From NCBI GenBank assembly GCA_003254925.1, contig QANZ01044257.1, forward strand, positions 140,070 to 204,069: a stretch of DNA of 64,000 nt, written 5' to 3'. Every line of letters begins with the position of its first letter. Positions within the stretch are counted from its first letter, which is position 1. The position numbers were made by a program, and so were the translations under genes. Of the stretch, positions 49,395 through 61,388 are shown piece after piece. Source of the stretch: Chamaecrista fasciculata. Lineage: Eukaryota > Streptophyta > Magnoliopsida > Fabales > Fabaceae. The notes under the pieces are model-generated. The model did not search any database and was not told where the DNA came from. It was given only the letters and a program-made list of their open reading frames with translations.

Positions 49395-51999
49395 CATTAA
49401 TTCTCATGTGAGTTAAAGAGGACCTCATATTTTATAGGGGATAGGTTGTATTCCCATGCTTAGCGATGTTAAAATTACTCACTTGGGTCGGTCTAATTAC
49501 AATTTTGACAAAAGTATTCATTTTGTCCTTAAACTTTACATTGCTCTCAATTTCGTCTCCAATCATTCACATTGTCGTCAATTTTATCCTTTGACTAACT
49601 TCTTTTAATAAATTAAAAACAGACTGCATTCAGTTTTTCAATCGAAGTTAAGATTTGAGTTTCTTTTTCTATCAATTTTACATTATATATCATTAGCCAC
49701 ATAGATTCTGCCGTTAATATTTGGCTAAAGTAAGAGCAAATGATAAAATTGACCAAAACGTGAAAGATTGGGGACGAAATTGACAGTAAAAAAAGATTGG
49801 GGATGAAATTGAGAACAAGTGTAAAGTTTGGGGACGAAATAAGTGTTTTTGCCTACAATTTTTTAGTTGGTTTAATATTTTTCCTTAGTCAAAATTTTTA
49901 TTTTCGTCTTTAATATTTACTTCAAATTGTGTTTTTTAGCTCTTAATTTTTTTTTTCCTATTTTGGTCTTTAATGTTTCTCAATTGTACCATTTTGGTCC
50001 CTAATTACTGAATATAGTCATATATTTCTCGTTTCAAGTCCGAATGCGACAAAATTGAAGTTACGAGTTACTCTTGATGAATTCTTTCTCTTCCCAGTTA
50101 GGGTCGTCGACAAATAAGATTAAATCAGACGTAAAAATAAGCCTCTCATTTCATAAAGTTTGTCATATCTTTCTTGTTTGCAAGTCTAAATAACGTAACG
50201 AAACAAAATTCAATGTTGGAGAGGTGGTCAGGGGCCAAAAGGTTGGCAGTGGTGTTAAAATAAAGGGACTGATGATTCGTATTTCCTACAATTCAAAGAC
50301 CACAAGGTTGATGATAGTGTAAAATTCAAAGACTAATTCGTATTACTATTTTCCTACAATTCAGGGACTAAATCATTGACTCAGTAATAATTCAAGGACC
50401 AAAAAGTAAGTTTTCTCATTAAATTATTAAAGTGGGCTTCATTTGTGCTTGAAGTCAACTTGCACAATGTGGACAGCTTTGGCGTCATACTCAAAGTTCA
50501 ATTCGTTCAAATCAGCTTTATTTTCATGAACTGACTTCATTAAACCTCGGATGGCTTGTTAGATTTCTTTTGCCTTAGCTATTGTCATTGGACCATTTGG
50601 CGCATGTAAGTCATCATCTTGAATCACTTCGGGTCTGTATTAGGTTTATCAGCGTATTCATTAGAAAGTACCCCACTAATTTAGTTTTCTTATATGATTA
50701 ATGGCATGCATAATGCTTTTTATGTATAGCTCTAATGAAAATTTTCCTTTCCCATTTTTTGGCATAAAGCAGAACACAAGAAAGATGTTAGATTCCTCAC
50801 AAATCTGCCAGGAGCATCCCAAAGGCTTCAAATTCTAAACGCAGATTTAAGCAACCCAGAGAGTTTCAAAGAAGCCATTGAAGGATGCATTGGAGTTTTT
50901 CATGTGGCTACTCCAATTGATGTTCAAGACAAAGAACCTGAAGAAGTAGTGACCAAAAGATCTATTGATGGAGCACTTGAGATTCTCAAGGCATGTCTTG
51001 CTTCAAAGACTGTGAAGAGAGTTGTTTACACTTCTAGTGTTGCTTCTATTGCTTCTTCTGTTAATGGTGTAATTAGAGATCAAGAAGAACAAGATAAAGA
51101 GGTGATTATGGATGAGAGTTTTTGGAGTGATGTGGAATATCTTAGAGCTTCAAAGCCATTTGGATGGTCTTATGCAATTTCTAAGACTTTGACAGAAAAG
51201 GCAGTGCTTGAATTTGGAGAACAAAATGGTTTAGATGTTGTCACTCTCATCCCTCCTTTTGTTGTTGGACCCTTCATTTGTCCTAAGCTTCCTGGCTCAA
51301 TCCATTGTTCATTATTTTTGCTATTTGGTATGTCCTACAATTTGCTACACTTGTTGGAAAAAAATGTTGGGATGTTATAGACAGAGATAAAAGTGAAGAT
51401 CACTCAATTTAAACTCTCACACAATAGTGATTATTAATAAGGATTCTTCTCAGTTACTTTTTGGGTTTGTACTTAATTAGTATTCTTAGGACACTGGTTA
51501 GAAGTATGATATTAACTATAGTAAATTGATGCAGGTGCTGACCTTTTAGATTTTGTGGGACAATCACTTATGGTGCATGTAGATGATGTGGCCAGAGCAC
51601 ATATATTTCTGCTAGAACATCCAAATCCAAAAGGGAGGTACATTTGTAAAGCATGTTTGTCAACTATTGAAGACATGTATGAAATTCTTTCTGCAAGATA
51701 CCCTGAACTTCAATTACCAACACCAGAGTGAGTTCTCTTTCTTGTCCTTATTAATTCATTCCTTTTCTCTTTGTTTACTGACATGAAAAACTGGTTTCAA
51801 GTTATGCATATGTATATATATGTTGTTTTTTGCTTATTTCTTCTTGTCCTCTTGAAGATCCTTGAAGGGGATGAAACTTCAAAAACTAGCAGATGTATCA
51901 TCAAGAAAGCTCATAGATGCTGGATTTGAGTTCATGTATGGACTTGAGGACATGTTAGTGGATACCGTTGAATGCTGCAAAGAAAAGGGATATCTTTGA
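48799..51999 (+). CDS. Vestitone-reductase-like NAD(P)H reductase C
   Basis: The exons are 48799-48925, 50773-51327, 51535-51727 and 51858-51999, giving 338 residues. The Rossmann loop [11 protein letters not shown] is in exon 1, and catalytic Tyr176-x3-Lys180 in WSYAISKTL. The C-terminus is CCKEKGYL. The loop before the catalytic region is longer than in vestitone reductase ([16 protein letters not shown]) and differs from the Asp-rich loop of A and B. Exon phases and the exon 3 length (193 nt) match the other three genes, and intron 3 is nearly identical to that of D. Intron 1 (1.85 kb) holds a foldback repeat at 49495-49870. The start codon lies behind a TATA-like and a G-box element. The exact substrate is unknown. 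Confidence 0.9.
49495..49870. repeat. Foldback repeat in intron 1 of reductase C
   Basis: Inverted ends carry 'cattttgtccttaaacttta' and 'gtttggggacgaaat' wording. It is the uninterrupted relative of the split element at 33063-34275 and of 59745-60115. Confidence 0.65.
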
Positions 52000-52098
52000 A
52001 AATATTGTGAATCTACCTCAATGAAAAATAAATTTCATATATATACTTCTTTGCCTAATTATTTTTAGTTATTCTATATTTTTTTTTTAAATTAAAAA

Positions 52099-52382
52099 GG
52101 CCAAAGTCCTATTTTAGTCCCCCAGTTATGCTCAGTGTTCCAAATTGGTCCCCCAGTTATTTTTCGTTCCATATTGGTCCCTCAGTTATGCAAAATTTGA
52201 CAAAGTTGGTCCCTCTAACAGTTTCCATCCATTTTTTCAATTAAAAAAAAGACAAAATTGATTTTTAACTCCTAAAAGTTTAAATTCTTTACATCAAGGA
52301 CATTTTTCTCTATAATAGAACCAAAATGAAAGAAAGAAGAAATACTTGGGGATTTTAGTTTATTTTACACAAAAAACACAAC

Positions 52383-52426
<44 letters not shown>

Positions 52427-52654
52427 ATTTTGGTTCTATTATAGAGAAAAAGGTCCTTGATGTAAAGAATTTAAACTTTTAGGAGTTAAAAATCAATTTT
52501 GTCTTTTTTTAACGGAAAAAATGGATGGAAACTGTTAGAGGGACCAACTTTGTCAAAATTTGCATAACTGGGGGACCAATATGGAACGAAAAATAACTGG
52601 GGGACCAATTTGGAACACTGAGCATAACTGGGGGACTAAAATAGGACTTTGGCC
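52099..52654. mobile_element. 556-bp palindromic MULE-type element with (CT)n loop
   Basis: The arms begin ggccaaagtcctattttag and end in the reverse complement. They remain complementary over roughly 250 bp to a central CT run (about 52384-52424). A perfect 9-bp target duplication, aattaaaaa, flanks the element (52090-52098 and 52655-52663). It lies about 100 bp after the stop codon of reductase C, probably within or next to its 3' untranslated region. Confidence 0.9.
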
Positions 52655-52691
52655 AATTAAAAATCATGTCAATGAAGATTTAATTAATTTA

Positions 52692-53121
52692 GGGTAAATT
52701 ACACTTTGGTACCCTGTGGTTTGACCCTATTTCACTTTGGTACCCTGTGGTTTGAAACTTGACACTTTGGTACCCTGTGGTATTCTCCATTAACACTTTG
52801 GTACCCTTTGGAGCTATTTTGTAATTTTAACCATAACAAATTTTGCAAAAATCACATATTAACCCCAAAAAATTTTTAAAAAATTACAAATAGGTCCCTG
52901 GATACATATTATATAGGGACTAAAATGAAAAATTTAAAATTTTTTTGGGGTCAATATGTAATTTTTGTAAAATTTATCATGGTTAAAATTACAAAATAGC
53001 TCCAAAGGGTACCAAAGTGTTAATGGAGAATACCACAGGGTACCAAAGTGTCAAGTTTCAAACCACAGGGTACCAAAGTGAAATAGGGTCAAACCACAGG
53101 GTACCAAAGTGTAATTTACCC
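52692..53121. mobile_element. 430-bp palindromic MULE-type element, copy 2
   Basis: It has the same length and nearly the same sequence as 46458-46887. The flanks are a perfect 9-bp direct repeat, attaattta (52683-52691 and 53122-53130), different from the repeat around copy 1, which proves independent insertion. Confidence 0.9.
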
Positions 53122-53363
53122 ATTAATTTATTTTAGTGGACAGATACTTAAATTTTGATTACCTGTTGTCGAGTTATGACCGTAAGTAAATGAGTTTAAA
53201 TTGTGCCACAAAAAGTTAATTTTGGACTAAAGATAAAAAATCCTAAAAATATAATCCCAAACCGGATAGAAATGAGGGGTTCACTTTCAAGAGCTAATTT
53301 AATCTTGTTTTTTGACAACCGCAATTGAATAGAGAAAATACTCGTTAAAAGCAATATGTACAA

Positions 53364-53524
53364 GCCAATGAAGTTTGGCTCACTTGGTCACCTTACGCCC
53401 ATGACAATTGCATGGTTTAGGTTCGATTCCTGTACCTCTATAAGTGCTCTTTGAGCCCGGAGGCCTGCCCTGACCCTGGACTGGGGCGTCATCCCCTCAC
53501 CTAAATTTTTACCTACCAAAAAGA
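53364..53524 (+). mobile_element. tRNA-derived SINE with long target-site duplication
   Basis: An A-box-like tggctcacttgg near 53379 is followed by a B-box ggttcgattcc near 53423. A body of about 160 bp ends in an A-rich tail. It is flanked by aaaagcaatatgtacaa (53347-53363) and aaaagcaataggtacaa (53525-53541), 16 of 17 matching, the mark of LINE-type reverse transcription. It is not a functional tRNA gene. Confidence 0.85.
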
Positions 53525-54372
53525 AAAAGCAATAGGTACAAACTTAAAACAGACTAAAACAAAACTTAATGATAACATTTAGGAATAATACTAAATTTTT
53601 AAAATATTTAGGACCAATTGAAACATTCGACCATGATAATTGATAATTTTAAGAAAACTCTTATCAATTATAGTTTTTATTTCTTTGAAGAAAAGGGACA
53701 ATCAAGTTAAGGGAATACATATCATTTGTATTGATAAACATATTTTGAAGGGATACCCACACAAAGATTGATCGTTGAGTTAAAAAAATTGATAAAAAAA
53801 ATCTCTAATAAAAATAATGAAAGACAATGATTTAGAGGTTTATATATTTCTCAATCCATCTAGAAGCCACGCGATTCGTATTAATTATAAAGTGACACAT
53901 AACCTAAAACGAATGAAGCTATTAAATACTAATTGATGGGTTTAGTAACCGATAATTATTGCAAAACTCTACCAATTATAAAGTGACATATGTCCTAAAA
54001 CGGATGAAGCAAATAGTGTAAACACTAGTATGGTTTTGTAATTCCTGCTATACTACTAATCAGTATGATTACTTATAAAGTAATGGTTGGTAATTAATCA
54101 GTAGTGGTAGTTATTTACATAAACAATGGTGAGAGGTGAGAGGTGAGAAGTGAGAGGTGAGAGGTGAACCGGTTACGCTTTATTTCAGTAGGAGTGCAGA
54201 AAACGACTCTTAGTAAACCATAATAGCCCGCAGATGTAGAAAAGTAAGTCTTAAAGCTTTTTGAACAATTGGCTTAGTGTTACCAACTAGTAGTCGTGCC
54301 AATAGCAGCAGACAACAAGTCTAACAAGAACACTAAATATTAATATTTATTTATTAGTATTTGATGTGAGAA
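53525..54372. other. Spacer and promoter region of reductase D
   Basis: Two degenerate copies of the reductase C promoter block (attataaagtgacac near 53887 and attataaagtgacat near 53977) lie here. A 7-bp minisatellite of the gagaggt kind occupies about 54129-54165. No gene was seen. Confidence 0.5.
54129..54165 (+). repeat. GAGAGGT minisatellite upstream of reductase D
   Basis: Five or so copies of a 7-bp unit (gagaggt, one changed to gagaagt) lie about 210 bp before the start codon. Confidence 0.85.
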
Positions 54373-57154
54373 ATGGAAGAAGAAGAAGAAGGGAAAGGAA
54401 GAGTGTGCGTTACCGGCGGAACCGGTTTCATCGGTTCATGGATCATCAAGGCGCTGCTTCACCATGGTTACTCTGTCAATACCACCGTCAGATCTCACTC
54501 TGGTAACTATATCTATCTATCTATATATATATATACATGTGTTGAATTGGGTTAATTTTTATTGCAAGGATTTGGATTGTTTGATGCAGAACGAAACCTT
54601 TGTTAGTATCTTTGTCAGATCTACTTTTTGGGTTTTAAAGAATATTATTATTATTATTATATATAGTCCTCAGTCTCTTCCTTTCCAGATACAGGTGGAT
54701 ATATTTATATATAAAATGTTTGTAGTTGACCGCCAATCTATAAAAAATTAACTAAGGTCAACTATATAGAATCATTTCTCATATGATTTAAAATTTAAAT
54801 AGGACGTCATATCTTTTAGGGAATAGATCAGATCAGAATGAATTAAACAGAAAAGAACATGTTCTTTATAGGACGAACACTGATCAAGAAAGGTAAAGTT
54901 AGCACTTTCCCACGTTTAGATTTATTACCACATTGAGAGATCTGATTCATAAACCAAAATATATATTTGTAGAAGATTGAAGATGTTGTAATAAAAATTT
55001 GGTTAAAAGAACAACAAGTGTTTGGTGTAGTGGTTTAGCGAACTACACTCTAGAAAGAGGGCTCAAGTTCGATCCCTAGAGTAGACATTGTTAGGAGGGC
55101 TCTGACCGTATCTGAGGCCCGAATGAGATTATCTTTGCCTAGACCGTTATACAGATAGGCGGGGATACCCATAGCTTAACCAAAAAAACATTGGTTAAAG
55201 GGTTCTTTTGGTCCTAGATGTATGTCATAATATTCATTTTGGTCTTTTATGTTTCAAAATGTTCAAATTGATCTTAAATGTTGGCAAAATGTTTCATTTT
55301 GGTCCAAAATTATTGAATTTGATCATAATTTTTTCGTCTCTTAGCTTTTTTTTTTATCACAATGTAGGCCAAATGCAAAAAAAAATAATATGAAACTCAA
55401 TAGAAAATATTGTAAACTTATTAAAACAAAGGAAAAAAAACTCATCTTTTTTTCACTTTTACTAACCTAATAATTATTCATGTCGTGACTTTTGTATATT
55501 TTATTTATGTAGGACAATGAAATTATGGATTCACAAGTATATCTTATTATTATATAAAGTTTATAGTTATACTTTATCAATTATGAAATATTTATATTTA
55601 AAATAGTTAATATTTATTTTATTTATATATTTATGATGTCATCCGATTTCACCATAAGTCCAATCGATTGAACCAATCAACCTATCACCCGAAAGTCTGT
55701 CCAGGTCGTTCTCTAGTCCAATTTTAATAACATTGCTATTAATAATGTCATGCATACTATTTGATATGTATAGCCCCTAATGAAATATTTCCTCTCCCAT
55801 TTTTGGCATAAAGCAGAACACAAGAAAGATATTAGCTTCCTCACAAATTTGCCAGGAGCATCCCAAAAGCTTCAAATTCTAAACGCAGATTTAAGCAATC
55901 CAGAGAGTTACAAGGAAGCCATTGAAGGATGCATTGGAGTTTTTCATGTGGCTACTCCTGTTGATTTTGAGGACAAAGAATCTGAAGAAGTAGTGACCAG
56001 AAGATCAATTGATGGAGCACTTGGGATTCTCAAGGCATGTCTTGCTTCAAAGACAGTAAAGAGAGTTGTTTACACTTCTAGTGCTGCTTCTATTGCTTCT
56101 TCTATTCAAGAAGAAGAAAAAGTGGTGATGGTGGATGAGAGTTTTTGGACTGATGTGGAATATCTTAGAAATACAAAGCCATTTGCATGGTCTTATGCAG
56201 TTTCTAAGACATTGACAGAAAAGGCAGTGCTTGAATTTGGAGAACAAAATGGTTTAGATGTTGTCACTCTGATCCCTCCTTTTGTTGTTGGACCCTTCAT
56301 TTGTCCCAAGCTTCCTGGCTCTGTTCGTACTTCATTGTTCTTAGTATTTGGTATGTCCTCCAATTTGCTATACTTGTTGGGAAAAATTTTGGGATGTTAA
56401 AGAAAAAGATAAAAGTGAAGATCATTCAGTAACAAACTCTCACACAAAAGAGATTATTGGTTAGGATTTTTCTAATTAGTGTCTCCAGTATATTGTTTGA
56501 GGTGTACAAGAAAATAGGAAAGGATTAGTGCTTTTGGTTAAGGTGTACCAGAAAGTGAAAAAGGAATTAAAAATAGTAAATTAGGAAGTTTCTTTTTTCA
56601 ACTTTCAAGACATAATAATGTTTTTTAACTAGTGTTCTTAGGATGCTTGTTAAAAAGACCATATTAACTATAATAAACTGATGCAGGTGAGGACCATTTT
56701 GGATACATAGGACAAGTACCTATGGTGCATGTGGATGACGTGGCCAGGGCACATATATTTCTGCTAGAACATCCAAATCCAAAAGGGAGGTACATTTGTA
56801 AAGCATGTTTGTCAACTATTGAAGACATGTATGAAATTCTTTCTGCAAGATACCCTGAACTTCAATTACCAACACAAGAGTGAGTTCTCTTTCTTGTCCT
56901 TATTAATTCATTCTTTTTTTTCTTTGTTTACTGACATGAAAAACTGGTTTCTAGTTATGCATATATGTATATATATGTTGTTTTTTGATTATTTCTTCTT
57001 GTCCTCTTGAAGATCCTTGAAGGGGATGAACCTTCAAAAACTAGCAGATGTATCATCAAGAAAGATCATAGATGCTGGATTTGAGTTCAAGTATGGACTT
57101 GAGGAAATGTTAGTGGATACCATTGAATGCTGCAAAGGAAAGGGATATCTTTGA
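54373..57154 (+). CDS. Vestitone-reductase-like NAD(P)H reductase D
   Basis: The exons are 54373-54502, 55817-56350, 56687-56879 and 57013-57154, giving 332 residues. The Rossmann loop GGTGFIG is in exon 1, and catalytic Tyr170-x3-Lys174 in WSYAVSKTL. Cofactor and C-terminal features are as in the paralogues, ending CCKGKGYL (Gly replaces Glu). It is most similar to C. Near-identical exon 3, intron 3 and exon 4 indicate recent duplication or conversion. Intron 1 contains a complete SINE (55010-55190). A 50-bp copy of the exon 4 tail follows the stop codon. The start is chosen by alignment of [16 protein letters not shown] with the paralogues. Substrate specificity cannot be read from sequence. 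Confidence 0.9.
55010..55190 (+). mobile_element. tRNA-derived SINE in intron 1 of reductase D
   Basis: An A-box-like tggtgtagtggttt near 55023 and a B-box agttcgatccc near 55067 form a Pol III promoter. The body ends in cttaaccaaaaaaac. The flanks ttggttaaaag and ttggttaaag form the target duplication. It is the most complete member of a family with fragments at 15100-15230 and 47025-47130. Confidence 0.82.
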
Positions 57155-57205
57155 AAATGTTAGTGGATACCATTGAATGCTGCAAAGAAAAGGGATATTT
57201 ACCTA
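57101..57205 (+). repeat. Tandem copy of the reductase D coding tail
   Basis: The last 48 or so coding bases (atgttagtggataccattg through gggatat) recur immediately after the stop codon with one or two changes. The second copy lies in the 3' untranslated region and keeps AAAGAAAAG like gene C, where the translated copy has AAAGGAAAG. Confidence 0.9.
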
Positions 57206-60200
57206 ATTTGAGATATTAATTAATAAGGATGTCAAGGAAATGTCACAATGTATTAATTGTTTTATTTTATTCCTTAAACTTTCACATTTATTTAGTATTT
57301 ATCTCTAAACTGTGACTTTATTTTGCTCTTGTCATTATTGAAAACTTGAAAAATTGAGATAGACCATTTCTTTCTCATATTCGTCATGATAAGTGAGCTA
57401 ATGAAGAAAAAAATTATTTTTAGTTACAAATTAGAAACAACTTCGTGATTGATTTTTCTTTTAAAGAGTGAAAATTTTTCTTTTTAAGAACGAAATTTTT
57501 CTTTTTCTCTTAGTCAACTTACTTTGGGAGTATAGTTGACTCAATAAAATTTTTGATGATATAATTGAAACTGACTTCATACTTTGAAGTATAATTGACA
57601 AAAAAAAATGAAGACACAACTAAAAATGACCACATAGTTTGGAGGTAATTAAGAATACTTTTGCAATTATAAGTTTGTGATTTGTATCTTGGTCAACACA
57701 TGATCAACTCTTTTTTATTTTTTGGTCTAACATATGATCAACTCAAGTGCACAACTCCAACTAAAGGACAATTGGGCTTGATCCACTAATATTCAAAAGT
57801 TCTGCTAAATTTTATGTAAGGTCCAAAATATTGACAAAAAAAATGCAAGGTCCAAAAGAAAATTGTCAATTTTCAAAACAGTAGATTTTCTTATTCCTTA
57901 TTGGACTCTATTTTCTTCTCGTTTTTAGCTACGTAGAACGAGTGTTCATGTAGGTTTGTCATGATTTGACAAAAAAAAAAAAGGACAGTAGATGCCCAAA
58001 ATAAATAAATAATTTGTTTCACTTCTCACCTTTATGTATTATATTAGTTACTATATTTGAGCTCTTTCTTTATAAAGGGGATTTTTTCTTTTCTTTTGAT
58101 TTTGTGTAAGATCTCTTCTTTTCTTTTCTTTTTAAAATGTGGGAGTTGTAATTTTTGTCAAGATTTATATCTTTGTTTTGTGAATTTCATCAAGCACGAA
58201 TTTTTTTTAACAGTATAATTAAGTTTTCTTGTTTTATTTCTATTCCTAGGGCTTTATAGCTTTCTTAGTTTTATTTTCTGTTTTTTCTTATTGTTAAATT
58301 CAAACTTGTATTATATTTTTAGTTCAACAATAGTTATAATGTTTTTTTTTTGCCAACAATATATGGTTCTAATTTGTATCTTACTATTTTTGTATCAATT
58401 TACATAAATTTCATTAATTAATAATTAATATAGTCATACAAGCAATCTTACTATTTTTGTATCAATTATTCATGCTTGACTTTCTAGAATGGAATTGAAA
58501 TTCTACATCAATAAAAGGTCTTACAAGCAATCTAAAATTAAAATTTATGCCCCATAAATTGAAATGAAAATGACGAGCAAATAAGATTAAAAAAAAACCA
58601 CAGAATCCAGGTCACAGTCATAGCTCAAATGGCTTAAGAACAATATTTAAAGATCAAGAAAGAAACACTGATATCAGCCTAAATAATTTATTGGATAGTC
58701 TTTTTTTTTTTTTTACTAATATCTGTCTTTCTATTTTTGAACAAATATCAAACATTTTTAATATTAGCACTTAAATGTTTTTTTTCAAAAAACTCTTTCT
58801 TGACCTGACAAGTCGTACCTTTGTCCATGAAATTTAGAATGGCTTAATTGTTTTATTTTAAAAAATTTATAGATGTCTCAATTTGATATTTAAAAATATA
58901 AGATAATAAAATCTCGTCTTTAAAAAGTTATAAAATATCAATTTAAATGTTATGATAAATATAATTATCTAGGAAAAGTTTATATAAGAAAAAAAAGATA
59001 GTTGGGACGACTTAAAGTTTTAACTATTTGATATCTCTTTTTTATATTGAGATTTATATAGTAAAATTTATTGTACAAATTTCAATAAGAAAAAAGACAA
59101 ATTCAATAACTAATAATTATGTTACCTCAATTGTCTTACTTTATATTACAAAGCTTTATTATTTGTACAATTGAAAAAAGTAAATGTTATAATTTAAAAG
59201 GTTAAAATTTCATTTTGAACCTTGAAGTATAAGATAAATTTTGTTACGGTCCATAAACATTTTTTAATTCATTTTGGCTCTCAAATTTTCTTGTTTATTC
59301 TACCATTAGTAAAAAATGTGATTCTTTATAATTTCTATCATGATCTCTAAGTTGACTTCTGACTTGAATAATTTATTTTTCATACTTGTCCTACTACTAG
59401 CCGATAAAAAGACAAAAAAAAAACTTTTTTATATAGAAAGAGATATTAATTACAAATTTGTCTAAGTTTGTGACTTAAAATGAAAATTTTTCTATTTCTT
59501 TATGATAATTCATAATTTGTCTATATGTATCCATTATCAAAGTTAGACATTTTAGATATGAAAAAAAAAACATTGTGTATAAAACTGAAATCTATTGGAA
59601 TTTTTCTTTTATCTTTTTTTTTTTATAAAATGAAATCATGTTTTAATTAACGGTAAAACAAAGAAAAAAAGTTGAGAACGAAAATAAAATTAAAAAAAAT
59701 TGAAGATCAAGACTTTAAAGATTGTAATGAAGTTTCTACCAAAAGCCAAAAGCACTAATTTCGTCCTCAAATTTTACACCAACTATTAATTTTATCCCCA
59801 ATCTTTTTTTATTGTCAATTTCGTTCCCAATTTTTACATTTTAGTCAATTTTATCATTTGCTCTTACTTTAGCCAAATAATGATAGAATCTACGTGACTA
59901 GTGATATATAATGCAAAATTGATAGAAAAAGAAACTCAAATCTTAACTCAAATTGAAAAACAAGATGCAATTTGTCCTTAATTTATTGAAAAGAGTTAGT
60001 TAAAGGATAAATTTGATCAAAATGTAAAACATTGGGGACAAAATTGATAGCGAAAAAAGATTGAGGACAAAATTGACAATTGGTATAAAATTTGGGGACA
60101 AAATTAGTGCTTTTCCCAATACAAAATAACTTAATAATTATAAAAAGAAAATATGAGTTAGGTTAATTCAGTGGAATGTTTAAGGACAAAACTTATATCA

Positions 60201-61200
60201 AGTTCCTTATATGTTTACTATCAAGTTCTTCAATTGACATTTGACACGTGACAAAAATTTTATATATGATCAATCATAATAGAGAGAGAATATTAAAAAC
60301 ACCATTTGCATGACCAATCATTAAAGAGAGAGAATGTAATTAAAATTTGTGATTGAAGGAACTTGATAGCAAACATATAAGAAACTTGATATAAGTTTTG
60401 GGTTAGTTTATAATGCAAAGTTTGTTTCAAGGGCATGTGATGCAATAGGTCCTAAGCCAATAAGATTATGACACATGTAAGAGTTAGATAATTTAATGCC
60501 GAAAAATAATAGCAAAAATAAATTTTTTCACCAATCAAAACTGTGTGTATGAAGTCATTAGTTACATACAACTAATCTTTTAATATGTCATAATTTTATT
60601 GACCTATGACTCATTGCATCTCATGTCCTAAAACAAAACTTTGTAATGTTGGATAACTTTTCTATGTTTAATATAACCCGACCCGACTTAGCCATCAATA
60701 GTAACATTTCAACCCAAAAACACTGATGGCCATGTTCATTAGTATCTCCTTCGTACAGTGTGCCACAAAAATGCTCATAATCTTCATCTATTTGTACATG
60801 ACGTGACTCACTTAATCTCCAAATCCTACTGTGCTTTGAAAACATCATTAGTACTATATTAAAAAAAAATTTAAAATACCCAATTGTTTGAATCTGTCAG
60901 TCTTACTCAAGACGATAATTCAGTAATTCACCAGACGCCTTCTAGATTCTTGACCAAATTAAAGTAGCTAGCATTTAGATTAGATTAGCATTTAATGAAA
61001 TTCTTAATTATTCAACTAATGTTATTGTTGTATTTGGTAACAGTAGTTGTTGAGAAACTACTAAAATATTAATCTGTTTCCAAATTTGCTGATGCCCATA
61101 ACCATTCACACACCATCATCACCATCATCATCTACCTATTGTTAATTAAGCTTCTATCTTTTCCTTCATCTCATAACTCATCAGCTAAATTCAATACAAA
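57206..61200. other. AT-rich spacer with foldback repeats
   Basis: No gene was recognised. Foldback-type repeats lie at about 59200-59740 and 59745-60115; the latter is in the same family as 49495-49870. A minus-strand open stretch near 60621-60848 shows no family similarity. Confidence 0.5.
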
Positions 61201-61320
61201 TACCCTGTGAATGAATGCACCAAATCCCATTATATTATAATCATCTATAAACCCTAGATTCACCAAGCTCACGCCATTGTCGGTAATCCCAGAAACCCAC
61301 AACGCAAGAAATTGACTTTA

Positions 61321-61388
61321 ATGTGGTTTCTTCTAGCGAATCTGGAGCTACGATGACTTGTATTGGGGTTTTTCTGTTTCGTTCGTGA
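61321..61388 (+). promoter_or_regulatory. Two overlapping short upstream reading frames in the PAT leader
   Basis: ATG codons at 61321 (12 codons including stop) and at 61353 (12 codons including stop) precede the main start at 61473. The second uATG lies in a 20-bp block (atctggagctacgatg, then cttg) repeated at the true start exactly 120 bp downstream. If transcribed, these frames could lower main-frame translation. The transcript start is not known. Confidence 0.4.

Noticed and set aside
53376-53435. tRNA gene suggested by A- and B-box-like motifs
   Set aside because: No acceptor or anticodon stem pairing was seen. The motifs belong to a SINE with A-rich tail and target duplication. The same applies to 55020-55080.
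60621-60848. Minus-strand 75-residue open frame in the spacer
   Set aside because: No similarity, no splice partner and no promoter context; likely a chance frame.
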